Assembly (NCBI GenBank): GCA_030533445.1 | Contig: CM060064.1 | Span: 2,273,416-2,337,415, forward strand | Direction: 5' to 3' | DNA length: 64,000 nt | Source: Cyprinodon diabolis | Lineage: Eukaryota; Chordata; Actinopteri; Cyprinodontiformes; Cyprinodontidae | In this document: piece by piece, positions 24,795 through 37,300 of the stretch | Layout: each line of letters opens with the position of its first letter | How positions within the stretch are numbered: the first letter of the stretch is position 1 | Notes under the pieces: model-generated | What the model saw: the letters and a program-made list of their open reading frames with translations, nothing else | What the model was told of the DNA's origin: nothing | Database searches by the model: none | Translations under genes and position numbers: made by a program

Positions 24795-25504
24795 CCCCAT
24801 TTACACTACCCTTGAAAAACCGTGCCGAGACCGGTCCGAGCTCAGTAACTGAGATAACTTATCGTGTGTAAATGGAAAGCAAACTGAACTGAACCGAGCT
24901 AGACACAACCGAACCGCGCTAACCGCAGACCAGTTCCAGAGGCGGGCTCGGCTCGGTTCTTCCCTGGCTCGGTTCTCTGATAACAAGAGCGCATGAGCAG
25001 AATGCGTCATCTCCGTCTGGCTGCACATCGCGATTCACACTCCATTCCAGTAGTTGGCGGTATTGCCCCTCCAGAAACAGAAGAAGAAGAACAACTTCTT
25101 CTTAAACTATAAACAACAATCGAAATCTTCTCCACGCAACATTTTAAATAAAGGCATTTTAAATAATAACACCGAAGTACAGCATTAATAATCAAGCATA
25201 ACTTTCTGAATGTGACGGGCGCCGCCATTTTGATTTGCTTGATTCCCTCCTTCTTCGTCTTCTTCTTCTTGTGTTTTATGGTGGTTGTCAAACAACTTTT
25301 GGTGCATTACTGCCACCAACTGCTTGATTTCCTCCTTCAATACTGGCAGTAATACCGCAGATCGTCACTAGGAGGCGAGGAGTCGAGGAACCGAGATAGG
25401 CTGACGTGTAAACGGTCGTCAGAACCGAGCTCGGCCTGGTTAACTGATCCGAGCTCGGACCGGTCTCGGCATGGATCAGTTTTTCAAGGGTAGTGTAAAT
25501 GGGG
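24795..25504. mobile_element. 710-bp TIR element (CCCCATTTACACTACCC ends)
   Basis: CCCCATTTACACTACCCTTG on the left is exactly mirrored by CAAGGGTAGTGTAAATGGGG on the right. The subterminal GCCGAGACCGGTCCGAGCTC is also mirrored. Inside, about 25045-25325, a second pair of weaker inverted ends (AGTTGGCGGTATTGC and CATTACTGCCACCAACTG) with GAAGAAGAAGAA words suggests a nested relic. The TSD was not resolved, so the superfamily is open. It has no coding capacity. Confidence 0.75.
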
Positions 25505-25806
25505 CTATAGTTTGTGTAGTAAGTTTTTCAAAAATGAGCCTACTTTACCTTACTCTGTGCTGTAAATTAAACCAGGCACAGTGTTGGCAGCATCATGTTA
25601 TGAGAATACTTTATTTTTTTGGAAGCAGAAACTTTCAGATGGGTCAGAATAGAGGGGAAGATAATTCCAGCAAAGTACAGAGACATCCTGGATGGAAACC
25701 TGCTCCAGAATCTCTGGACCTGCTACTATTGAGATGTCAGTTAAACAGATGATAACTTACAGAGTGTTCGTCTGTATGTTATTGACATTGTGTCTGATTT
25801 CAGACA
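25505..25806. other. Intergenic, nothing recognised
   Basis: This is a short spacer between two elements. The 93-codon frame at 25471-25752 overlaps the element end and is unsupported. Confidence 0.3.
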
Positions 25807-25814
25807 GCAAACAT

Positions 25815-26607
25815 TAGAGGTGTCCCGATACAATGTTTTCATTTCTGATACGATGTGAGAATTGGCCGATACTGATATTGACCCGATACGATATTACTTT
25901 GAATTATAACAGCTTTTATGGCTACGTTCACACTGCAGCCTGAAGTGACCCAAATTCGATTTTTTTACACATATACGACCTGGAACTGATGTTTTCATAA
26001 TTGAACAATGCAGATCTGATTTTTTTCCAATGCGACCCAGGCAGCTTGGCTCTGTGGTCCTGAATCCGATACGAATCTGATCTTTTAAAATGCGACCTGT
26101 GTGTGAACGGCCAGGTCGCATTCATCCGACCTGAATGTCAATAATACCCGAAAAAGGTCGCTATTCTGCTTCTTGCTACACAGAAGCAGGAAGAACAACA
26201 ACAACCATGGCGAATGACGATGCGGAGAGTAGAATTTATATTGAAGATTGTGTTTTTAAGGTTGGGAAAGATCGCTAGATGCGCCCCAGCGCTACCATCC
26301 ATGTTTACTTCCGTAAACACAGAGCATGCTGGCTTGTGATGTCATAACTTCCTTTACTGCGCATGTGGGACATTTAAACTGTATGCACAAAAAAATCAGC
26401 ATTGAGCATTAAGGCCTGCAGTGAGAACTTAGCCTATGACTTATTTTATACTGTATAATGTAAGAAAGGGTTAAATAAAGTAATATCACTGAAACAAAGT
26501 GTTTCTTTTGCCTAAATGTTTCAGATATTTTAGATGCTAACCAATAATAATTTTTTGGCGAATATTGTACTGATATCCGATATTAATATCAGATCAGGAC
26601 ATCCCTA
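25815..26607. mobile_element. hAT-like element (TGTCCCGAT ends), interrupted
   Basis: The ends TAGAGGTGTCC and GGACATCCCTA are inverted repeats. Flanks GCAAACAT (25807-25814) and GTTAACAT (26608-26615) match at six of eight positions, as a decayed 8-bp TSD. The subterminal regions hold ATATCGG/CCGATAT-type words in both orientations. The element is split by 25920-26434. Confidence 0.6.
25920..26434. mobile_element. TIR element nested in the hAT-like copy
   Basis: GGCTACGTTCACACTGCAG on the left and its near-complement CTGCAGTGAGAACTTAGCC on the right bound 515 bp, with TAT on both sides (25917-25919 and 26435-26437). It contains no ORF above about 75 codons with a domain. The superfamily is not assigned. 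Confidence 0.7.
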
Positions 26608-26615
26608 GTTAACAT

Positions 26616-27635
26616 ATTAGCTTTGGTTTTATTGAAGATGGTAGAACTGTATTGTAAAAATGAAAAAATAAAAATATGGAAAAAACTCGTCCCATCATGT
26701 TTGTGACGAATCCAGGATGAATAATCTGGAATTTTCTTCTAACTCTGAGCTGAAAAAAAGTGAGACTGTCAAAGACTGAGTCTCAAGATTCGGCTTTGAA
26801 TTCACCAAAAAGGGGAAAGGTAAATAAAAAGCAGTGTGAGTGAGCGTGTGTATTCACACACACTGCTGTAAGTTGTGCAAAGGTTATGTCCAGGGAGTTG
26901 CTGCAGGCCTTGTTAGTACAATAGGCCACATTCAGGGACAGTGTTTGTGCAGGTGGAAGGCCGCCGCCATAAATCTGCCACAGGAGCTAGGACATGTGTA
27001 ACCTCCTCCTCTACTCAAGCAGACATATTTACTGCCAAATAACAGCAATGACACCAAACACACAGTGGCTGGGAGCTCATTTACCTGGAAGCTCATAAAT
27101 CAAAGCTGCTAGTTAGATCGAAACCTTTAGAAATGTAAAAACAGACGTATAGAAAGAAATTACATCAAAATGGAAGCCATCATTTTTATTTCATTGCAAT
27201 TTATTTTTCAATAAGGGCCTATTTATTTAAATGGACAAGTATCAACTATATTTTAAACAAGGAATTTGATTTCAGTTCTTTTTTCTCAGTTAAGACAATT
27301 TAACAATAAACATAAGAACTTTTATTGTAAACATGTATGAATGCAGTTTATTTACAAAGCACTAAAATACCGAGGCTGTGATTTGGATGCATAACATTTA
27401 ATAGGCATGATAGGAATATTACCAAACTCTTAAGGTATTAAAAGTCCCACACTTCCAATCAGCCTTAAAAGGCATTGTTCTGCTGAGAGTAATCACATGT
27501 CGAAAAAAAATTTTAATCTAATCCTCCATTTCCTGGCAAATTCATGCAGAAAAATATCAAAAGCTATTGAGTCCCATTCAGCATCTCTGTTTCTGATCCA
27601 TGGAATGCAGCTTTTAGCAGAAACATCTCAGGTTA
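26616..27635. other. Intergenic, nothing recognised
   Basis: AT-rich sequence with no repeats or domains recognised. Confidence 0.35.
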
Positions 27636-28255
27636 AATCTGTTCAATCTCTAACGTTCTGCTCTCTCTGCTTTTTCTCATAGTAGCTTCATCTGGTCTGT
27701 TCCTGTTTGGCTGTGACTCCATCCTGGAGAGAAATATCAGCTGGGCTGCTGCCATCAACACCTTTGTTTCTAGATGTTGGAGCTTGGCCTGTTTTCCAGT
27801 GTAGTCCTGTTTCTCTGACTGTGACTAATTGGATGTGCTCTCTTCATCCTCTGACATGGGAGCTGGCTCGGAGCTCATCTGCCTGGCTGTGTGTTTCCTG
27901 GACGGGGCCGCCTGTGGAGCTGGTTGACAGTTGCCTTTTGTATCTATGCTTCTTTTTCTATGTCTGCTTCTGTCTCCTTGAACCCCAGTGGGCCTCAGCA
28001 GATGGCCGCTCACACTGAGCCTGGTTCTGCTGGAGGTTTCTTCCTGTTCAAAGGGAGTTTTTCCTCTCCACTGTCGCTACAAGCATGCTTAGTGTGAGGG
28101 ATTGCTGAAGAGTCAATGAGTCGATGCAATCAGCTGGTTTTCCTTAGATAGAAAACTTTGAATCAATCTGACTGGATGATCTGGTGAACTGGAAAGTGAC
28201 CTGAGATGACATGATGTGAATTGACGCTATAGAAATAAACTGAGTTGAATTGAAT
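27636..28255 (+). mobile_element. L2 LINE 3'-UTR copy
   Basis: The sequence runs from CAATCTCTAACGTTCTGCTC to the GAATTGAATGAAATG tail and matches the 3' UTR of the nearly complete L2 (37600-38200). Words include GGTTCTGCTGGAGGTTTCTT and GGGAGTTTTTCCTCTCCACT. It is 5'-truncated just after the ORF end. Open frames within it, such as 27707-28018, are UTR read-through and recur in other copies. Confidence 0.85.
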
Positions 28256-29399
28256 GAAATGAAAATATCTGAATGTGTTTAAAAGTTGATAATTCATTCA
28301 TAGCGACTAAGGACACCCTCTTCTGGTTTTAGGGTTTTACAAAACGATCTGATGTGCAGGAGCTGCACTCATGATTCAAATGTAAACCACTGTGGGAAAA
28401 TGAAACAGCTTTTAGTCTCTGAGCAAAATTAATTCAATTTGATTGATTGAATTAGCTTAAAGTTTTTAAGCTTTTGCTCTACCACTCTACTTTTTAACTT
28501 CTTATCTAGGTTTTCTTTAAACTCTCCCTTCAAGCTAAACCTTTTCAAAGTCACAAAGGAAATAATTACAACAACGTATGATTAATCTGTCAGTCGGTAA
28601 GTATTTTAAAGCTGCAAGAAGTTTAACAATTAACTGTGTTTTACTGCCATGTTTTATTCAGGCTCACGCAGCGTTTCTGTTAATTAAATGACCTTAAGGG
28701 GAAATCTGCAGCAGCTTTGTTTGGGATTCTTTCCCATTAAAGAAGCAGATTGAGTTTGGCAGTTCTCAGTTATTATAACGACCTTCTGATGTACAGTAGA
28801 TCTGATAAACAAGAGGCAGCTTGACTTCATCAGGGGTCCATAGAAAAAAAATCACTACACTCCTAAATGACAGAGAGATTATTAATAACAGAAACGGAAA
28901 AGCATCTTTTGCTGCCTGAATCCAAAACGTTAGAGAATATAAAAGTCTAATTCATGAGGAATGAACAGAGACAGCGTGGAAAGGACAGAACTCAGCGATT
29001 TAATAGTCATAATCTAACATACATGGATGACTTGCACAGATTATTGTTCTAATTCAATTTGAAAAATATAACCAAGAAAAGAAACACATGTTGTTCTATG
29101 TAAAAAGTGAACAGTCATTATAACCAAAGCTTTATACACGGACGGGTGATTGATTTTAGTTCAATCTGAAAAACTCACACGTAAAGTAAAGACAACTAGA
29201 AGAATTTTATTGATACAATTACTTTAGTCCTTGCCGCTCAAACCTCAGCAGGAAACATTAGCGCTGAATTTGCTTATTCTGCATGAACAGAAGTAAAGAA
29301 CAGGGCTGTTTCCCCCCCAGGCCTGAAACTGGTGGTGGAGTGCAGATAGATGAAGTTGGTCAGTCTGTAGACTGCTGGTTAGTGAGACGGTCTGCCGAG
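28256..29399. other. Intergenic, nothing recognised
   Basis: No element, RNA or domain was recognised. Confidence 0.35.
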
Positions 29400-29745
29400 C
29401 TTTATGGGGAGATCCAGTGGACTGCGTGAGCTGATACTAGAGCTGCACTCAGGGACCTGGAAGATGGAAGTCCAGTTTGGATAACACAGGTTGCATGAGC
29501 CTGTCCATGATGAGCAAGCATGAAGCGACAGTGGAGAGGAAAAACTCCCCTTTGGGAAGAAACCTCTGGCAGAACAATGCTCAACATGGCGGTCTTCTGC
29601 CGGACTGGTTGAGCTGAGGCAGGTAACGCAGTAAGAGTCCAGGAGGAATGACGCTCTGTTGAAGCTTTAGCTACGATGGTGGAGGAGAAGCTGGAGGGGG
29701 TTATCTGAATAGGAGTCAGATATAGTGCAACCACTGCCTGCACTT
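29400..29745 (-). mobile_element. LINE-tail-like repeat, minus strand
   Basis: GACAGTGGAGAGGAAAAACT and GAAGAAACCTCTGGCAGAAC are the reverse complement of the conserved L2 tail core. The surrounding sequence diverges from the local L2 family, so this is an older or related subfamily. The 113-codon minus frame here is not a gene. Confidence 0.5.
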
Positions 29746-32700
29746 ATGCACCTTCTATGAGATGTGGATTGGAGTCCCTTTTAAGATGAACTATGGATGC
29801 TGATTGGCCCGTGATGGAGAATAGTAATTGTTTCTTCAGTTGAACTTCAGTCTAGGCTCCATTTATGGCTGCAGGAGCTGCTCAGGTGATGATTGTTGTG
29901 CTCGGCAGGAAAATATGAGGCACCATTTGTAAAGTTAGGCAATCAAAAATGATAAACACTGCCTTTGTTCTTATGGCTGCCGAGGGCCCCAACCCGTAGG
30001 CGGTTCCCTACAGCACGGCCTTTATTATGTGGAAAGATAGGAGCCACATTGGGAAGGGAGAGGGGGAAAAAAGCATATTTCACACTTTATCCCTGACAGG
30101 AAACAGTTTAAATTATATATAATTATTTAATTTTTTTTTTAACTCAGCACAAGAAAAGCACATGTAACACGAGACAAACATTTGAGCAGAAGGAAAACAT
30201 TGGAGGCTGGAGCCTCATGAAAGCCAATCCAACATTTGAGACATTAGTTGTGTATGTATGATGAGTGTGTTCAGTTTGTCCATGAACGCTGTCCACAGGC
30301 CATTGTCCTTGATGACATGGAAGTTTATCAGCTAGCATCACAGTTCTGGATGAATCCACAGATGTTCGCGGGTAGGGGAGGGGGGAGCAGTTCTTCTGGG
30401 CCCTTTCGCCATAACATCCAGGGGAGTTTTTATAAGGGGAATGCCGAATCTAGAATAACACTCATTGTTTTGAGACCAGGCTGCACAGGAATTTTCAGCC
30501 TTAAATATTTTCTTGTTGGCTCTACATGGCAAATCCATTATTCCAAACTTGCGTTTGGAATTTGGAGCGTGCACATCCAAGATATTATCCCATCTCACCT
30601 TTAAGTTCAACCCCCGCAGCCAGCCTGCGTTCAGTCATAGCCAGCATACGGCTCATCTACCAGTCCTACTCATTCACAGCCTTCTGAGGGCGTCAACCGC
30701 TGCCGGCAGCCTGATCATCGCCCAAATTGTAATTGTAGATACATCAGGTATCCTTCAAATCCAAACAGGAGAAATCAAAGTATCATAAATCTGAAAATCC
30801 ATACATCTTCAATATTCTTCACTGACAACATTGTAAAACACACCATCCTCCAAGCCTTCCAGGAGTCCATGGTGTATCCCATGAAGTATGTCCCGGCAGG
30901 ACAGAACTGTTTTACAGTTGAGAAAATGTGATCAATTGCATTGCGAGACCAGCTGACCAGATCCATTGTTTGAGTTCGGGTGGTATGAAGAGAGAGCTCA
31001 GAAAAGACAAGGCACAGCAAAGCGGGGACAGATCAGGGAGGTGCAGAGCAGCAGGAAAATGCGACCCCGTCGATCCCCCGTCGACCAGCTCCCGCTCTAA
31101 GCTCAGTTATATCGATTTATTTTTAGATTCTTTCTTGTGAGGCAGTGAAGCTTCAAGTCATGAATTACCATTAAATCAATCAAATCACAAATCAAAAAAC
31201 ACCTGCCCAACTGCATGAAAAATCATGCACATAAAAAGATGAGGTATGATGATGAGGTAATTAAATAATTCACTATACATAAATAAAAATTAAAAGTGAA
31301 GTTTGAGATCCTTCCCAAAATTTAACGGATAAAAACTACAGTGATCAAACCTGTTTACAAAAAAAGCCTAGAAGCTCCATTAACAAGTTAGGCTGACATT
31401 CTTTCTACTGTTTCTGGCAAAGGCAACTAGGAACAGTTAAAATATGCAAAATATGTTTGAATTCTGCGTCACTTTTCCGTTACTTTATATTAGTGCAATA
31501 GCTCTGATTATGGAGAAATACAACAGCTCTTACCGTCTGTATGATGACGACCCACAACTTTACACCTCTGTGTGACTGGATAAAATCTCTTTAGGTCTTG
31601 CTTTATTTTAGATTCAGTTTATGCTTTTATTTTGATTTGTTTTCTAGTCTTTACATTTGTTTACCTCTCTGTTACATTCCTCTTTTGGTTGGATATATCT
31701 GTGCATTGTTCTTCAGCTTTAGTACATGTTTCCCATCTGCAGGCGTGTTCATTCAGCCAACCTGTGCCTTCCAATGAGGCTCATGCCGCTCACCTGTTTC
31801 ACATGCTATTTATTCTCTCGGTACTGGATTCTTCTTTGTTATGTTTTGATGTCTGCGCCATGCCTGTACGATTCCTGTTTTCTTTCTTTAATTATCACTA
31901 AATCCTTGTTTCCAGCTCAAAATATCCACTTCATGACAGAAGAACCCAGAATCTGAAGCTAGGAATGTGTGCCTTCCAGGATGTCTTTTAAAAGCTTTCA
32001 GAGGTTAGACCAGTGCGGTGAATCTTTGGTATATATCCAAATAGTTTGACCAAGGTTCTCAAGATGAATTCCACTGAATCTCAAGGAGATATGTAAAAAA
32101 ATAATAATAATGAAAGGAAATTCTTATGATAAGCCTAAAGGATAAACAGTAACCTACTTCCGATATACTGTGATAAAGTAAGGATAAATAAGGTTTTTAG
32201 TTTTTGTAGAGTTCATGTAAAATGTCCATTAACATACATACATATTATTGGAACATACTCTACATTTTATGTATGGTTTCCTTACCGAGCTGCATTTCTG
32301 TATTGACCTGGATGGTATAGTTTGGGTGTGACGCAGTGGCGGCTGGTGGAGTTTTCTCCAAGGGGAGGGCTACAGCTTCAAAATATATGTTTACCAAAAA
32401 ATTAATGAATGCCAACAACAAAAAATAACCTTCTAAAGTGTTCTGCAAAGTGCTTTAAATCAGTCATAACTGTCTTTATCCATGCTGGGTCAGATCTTAC
32501 AATTTGATAAAGGAGGCAGGGAAAGTAGAATAAAGCATTAGCCTCGCTGCATGCAGTTAGCCTAGCCTTGTAGCTAAACAATTCTATAAACCTGTTAATC
32601 ATTCGCACTTTCTAACAGACGACTCTGACGTCAACGCTGTGGAGGGAGGTGGTGAGCAAATAAAGCTGCGTTCAGCTCTGGGTGCAGGAGAGCTGCTACC

Positions 32701-32896
32701 CAGGATTCTCCTATCTGACTGCGCTGGACAACTTTAACCATTAAATATTTATTTGGTACATCTAAAAATTATATTAAAGTATTTTTTGAAATATTTTAAT
32801 TTAGTAATTTAATTTTTGTTTGTTTTTTATGTCTTAATCAAGGTCATTGGGTGAGTGGGGCGGTGCTCCAGCGCCCTCTATTGGCCAGCAGCCACT
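29746..32896. other. Intergenic; short unidentified frames
   Basis: About 3.1 kb without a recognised element. A plus-strand frame at 30248-30604 begins MCMYDECVQFVHERCPQAIV, which reads like protein-coding sequence but matches no domain I can name. Frames at 31632-31956 are hydrophobic and low in information. No splice context stands out. Confidence 0.3.
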
Positions 32897-33194
32897 GGTG
32901 TGACCACTGATCTCTATTTATTCACTGGATTGCTTATAGCCCGTTGGTAGTACGGGGTGGAGTGAAGTCACCCACCGCCATATTGGTACTCCCTAGTCAA
33001 TGTAAACAATCAGTGCGCATCAAAAAACAATGATGTTCATTTTCAGGGGGACTTAAGACTTTTTAAATAAAGATAAATTCATCTCTTTGACACAGACTGG
33101 CTGTTTCATAGCAACATTAGATTACGGTAAAAAACAGGCACATCACATTGCATAGTTTGAAGTCTATGAAGTCTATAAATCATGTAATATAACT

Positions 33195-33340
33195 TTCCAA
33201 AAAAAAAGTTTTTTTTAAATCTACAGGACTTTGTCTCCAAGTTTGAAGTAGTTTTGCTTCCGTCTTCAAACTTGGAAAGTCATTTTTTTAAACTTTATTG
33301 GAATGACCTGGATGACTTAGAATCCTCACCAGCACATTTA
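33195..33340. repeat. Small insertion with TTTGAAG inverted words
   Basis: CCAAGTTTGAAGTAGTTTTG and GTCTTCAAACTTGG pair. The block GGAATGACCTGGATGACTTA recurs at 16585 and 46600. It is absent from element M copy 1 and so is a later insertion. Confidence 0.5.
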
Positions 33341-34019
33341 ACATAACATGTTATACAAATCCATCACAATAAAATGAATGTGTAAATGGAGCATAATACT
33401 ACTGATGTGCCAAAACTGCTAAATCAAGACTGAATTAAAAGCACATGTCTGTTAATGGTGAAGTATTTTTCTATTTGCAGATTGTACCGTGACTAACTGG
33501 ATGTGCTCTCTTCATCCTCTGACATGGGAGCTCGTCTGCCTGGCTGTGTGTTTCCTGGACGGGGCCGTCTGTGGAGCTGTTTGACAGTTGCCTTTTGTAT
33601 CTATGCTTCTTTTTCTATGTCTGCTTCTGTCTCCTTGAACCCCAGTGGGCCTCAGCAGATGGCCGCTCACACTGAGCCTGGTTCTGCTGGAGGTTTCTTT
33701 CTGTTCAAAGGGAGTTTTTCCTCTCCACTGTCGCTACAAGCATGCTTAGGGCCGGATCTATCAAAGGTTTGCGTGTATAAAAACGTGAGCTATTTCACTG
33801 CGCACGCTAAAAAATGTACAAACTGATCTATCAACAGCGTGCTAAAAGGATTTGGTCTTTAAAACGTGCTAAATAGAGCCTCTTATCCATTTAGTACTTT
33901 TTCTGCAATGAATATGCAATATGGGGCGTTTACACGCAAAAGTGCGTCTTGTGGGAGGAGAACATGTAAATATATTAATTTAGCCCTCGCAAAGTGATTT
34001 ATTAAACCTGAAAGCAATT

Positions 34020-34265
34020 TTGCTAACGATATCTGACTCTATATTTAACATGTTTCAAAAGAAGGTGCAAATGGTCTGTATGCGTAATTGCGCACACATG
34101 GCAGCGGTTATTGTCGCAAGAAGGAGACATCGAAATGAAGCCAGGAGACGCAGAGAACGCATTTTTTCACTCCGTGAGAATATTTTTGGAATGAAGGAGG
34201 AAACGATCATCAAAACGTATCGTTTATCCAGCATTGCCATTTTGGAGCTGTTGGGGGAACTCTGA
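34020..34265 (+). pseudogene. Harbinger transposase N-terminal remnant
   Basis: The 81-residue frame contains a basic block (RRRHRNEARRRRERIFSLRE) and then a segment ending TYRLSSIAILELLGEL. That order, an Arg-rich stretch followed by R-F/L-S...I-L-E-L, is what I associate with the start of PIF/Harbinger (HARBI1-like) transposases, upstream of the DDE catalytic domain. No catalytic residues are present because the frame stops after 81 residues. The position inside a TTA-flanked element supports the call. It cannot be active. Whether the start codon is original is unknown. Confidence 0.55.
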
Positions 34266-34344
34266 ATGGATGGAGCCAGCCACAAGGAGGACCCACGCAA
34301 TACCAGATATCACTAAACTCCTTGCAACATTGGATCTCCTAATC

Positions 34345-34349
<5 letters not shown>

Positions 34350-34381
<32 letters not shown>
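34350..34381. repeat. (TA)n tract at the L2 insertion point
   Basis: About 16 TA units are directly followed by the L2 5' part. A shorter ATATATATAT remains at 38203-38213 on the other side, so the LINE probably entered, or duplicated, a TA run. Confidence 0.8.
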
Positions 34382-34385
<4 letters not shown>

Positions 34386-37300
34386 CCCTGACCACCCAGG
34401 GTGCAGACCAGGGTGCAGACCAGGAAGCAGAGTTGTAGTTTAACACACATCTCTGCAGCTTCTCTACTGTTACCCACTCTTTACTCCATCCAGACAGTGT
34501 CTTGCCCACGACCAAAATCTAATTAATTAGCAAAGATTCCCAAAGGAGTAAATCATGATAATCTAATTAAAATCAAAATAACTCCAATTGGGGAAAAAGT
34601 TAAAACAATTAAATGCGGTCTGTTTAACATAAGATCTCTTTCCTCTAAAAGTCTGCTAGTTAATGACTTGATTTGTGATAATCACATTGACTTGTTTTGC
34701 CTTACAGAAACCTGGCTGCAGCAAGAGGATTATGTGAGCATAAACGAGGCAACTCCTTCAAGCTATTCAAATTTTCACATACCCAGAAGTTCTGGGCGAG
34801 GAGGAGGAGTAGCAACATTCTTCCAGTCTGACTTACTGATTACTCCCAAAACAGTTAATACCTACAACTCTTTTGAACATTTAACCCTTAATTTCCCTCA
34901 TCCAAATTTCAAGGCAAGAAAACCTCTTCTTTTTGTAACTTTGTATCGTCCGCCAGGTCCTTACTCTGAATTTTTAGATGAGTTTTCAGAGTTCCTTTCT
35001 GATTTGGTATTAAATACTGACAGGGTCATCATAGTGGGAGATTTTAACATCCATGCTGACATTGAAGGCGATAGCTTAAGAGCAGCCTTTAATGTTATCT
35101 TAGACACTATTGGCTTTGTTCAAAATGTGAATAGTCCCACACATTCTCATCTTCATACTTTGGATCTTGTGCTGACATACGGCATAGAATGTGAAGAAAT
35201 AACAGTATTTCCTCACAACCCTGTCCTCTCTGACCACTTTCTAATAACCTTCAGGATTACTTTAACAGAGTTCTCCTCCCCCAAAAGAAGGTTCAATTTT
35301 AGTAGATCTTTATCAGATGGTGCAGTTATAAATTTTAAAGAATCTGCTTCACTTTCTCTCTCCTCTGTGTCGCTGAGCAGTGCTGCAGAGTGCAAAAGCA
35401 TAGCTTATTCCCCTTCACAGGTTGATGATTTTGTTGATGGGGTTGCTAGTTCTCTGCGTACTGCCTTAGACAACGCAGCTCCCTTGAAAATGAAAACCGT
35501 TGAAAATAGAAAGCTTGCTCCTTGGTTTAATGCAGAGCTGCGTACTTTGAAGCAAAATGCTAGGAAACTGGAGAGAAAATATCGCTCCACAGGCCTGCGG
35601 GAGTCCTTCCTAGTCTGGAAAAATGGTTTACTGCTGTATAAGAGGACCCTTTGTAAAGCAAGAGCAGCATACTTCTCCTCATTAATAGAGGAGAATAAGA
35701 ATAATCCTAGATTTCTTTTTAATACAGTTGCCAAACTCACCCAGAGCCATAGCTCTGTTGAACCGTCCATTCCACCTGCTCTTAGCAGCAATGATTTTAT
35801 GGGATTCTTTATAAATAAGATTGATCTTATTAAAAATAAGATCATGAGCACTCCTCTATCCACGATTGTACCTGAGGTAGTCATGGAATCTGAACCGGGT
35901 TTAGACTGCTTTGATCCAGTTGAACTTTCTGAATTAGCAAAATTATTGTCTTCATCTAAGCCTTCAACTTGTATGTTAGATCCAGTTCCAACCAGGTTAT
36001 TTAAGGAGGTATTCCCTTTGATCTCCTCCTCCATTTTAGATATGATTAATCTATCTCTGTTACAGGGATATGTACCTAAAGCTTTTAAGGTTGCTGTAAT
36101 TAAACCTCTGCTTAAGAAACCGTCTCTTGACCCAGATGACTTGGTTAATTATAGACCTATATCCAATCTTCCTTTCTTATCCAAAATTCTTGAGAAAGTA
36201 GTTGCCAAACAAGTTTGCGACCACTTACACCATAATGAACTTTTTGAAGAGTTTCAGTCTGGCTTTAGAGCTCATCATAGCACTGAAACAGCTCTGGTGA
36301 AAGTCACTAATGATATTCTCATGGCCTCAGATAATGGACTCGTATCTGTGCTCGTCCTGTTGGATCTTAGTGCTGCATTTGATACAGTTGACCATAATAT
36401 TCTTTTAGAAATACTTGAATATTTTGTTGGAATTAAAGGAACAGCACTAGACTGGTTTAAATCTTATCTATCTGATCGAATTCAGTTTGTTTATGTTAAT
36501 GATAGATCTTCAACACGCTCAAAGGTTACCTGTGGAGTACCACAGGGATCAGTGCTAGGACCAATTCTCTTTACTTTATACATGCTCCCAATTGGTAGAG
36601 TTATTAGACAGCATGGGATTAATTTCCACTGTTATGCTGATGATACCCAGCTATATCTGTCTATAAATCCAGATGAAGCTAACCCATTACATAGATTACA
36701 GGCATGTCTTGAAGACATAAAAACCTGGATGACTCTTAACTTTCTGCTTCTGAATGCAGACAAAACAGAAGTTATAGTCTTTGGACCAGAGTCTCTGAAA
36801 AAGAAGCTGATTAGCCAGTCACTTCATTTGGATGGGATTAAACTGATTTCAGATAATAAAGTAAAAAATCTTGGTGTTATTTTTGATCAGGACCTGTCAT
36901 TTAAATCCCAGATCAAAGAGGTTTCTAGAATTTCCTTCTTTCATCTGAGGAATATTGCAAAAATTAGAAATCTCCTGTCCAGGGGTGATGCTGAGAAACT
37001 AGTCCATGTATTTGTTACTTCAAGGCTGGACTATTGTAATTCTTTACTATCAGGAAGTCCACAAACTGTAGTTAAAAGCCTTCAGCTGATCCAAAATGCT
37101 GCAGCCAGAGTTCTGATGAAAATGAAAAAGAGAGATCATATCTCTCCTATCCTGGCTTCTCTTCATTGGCTTCCTGTTAAATCCAGAATAGAATTTAAAA
37201 TCCTCCTTCTCACATATAAAGCCTTAAATGGCCAAGCTCCATCTTATATCAGAGATCTGATTGTTCCTTATGTTCCTAACAGAGCACTTCGCTCTCAATC

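Noticed and set aside
27707..28018. 103-codon frame repeated at 47831-48142 (minus) and in related frames at 33503 and 52860
   Set aside because: All copies lie in the L2 3' UTR downstream of the RT stop, and frames change with indels between copies.
35405..36034. 209-codon minus-strand frame
   Set aside because: It is the antisense shadow of the L2 RT ORF.
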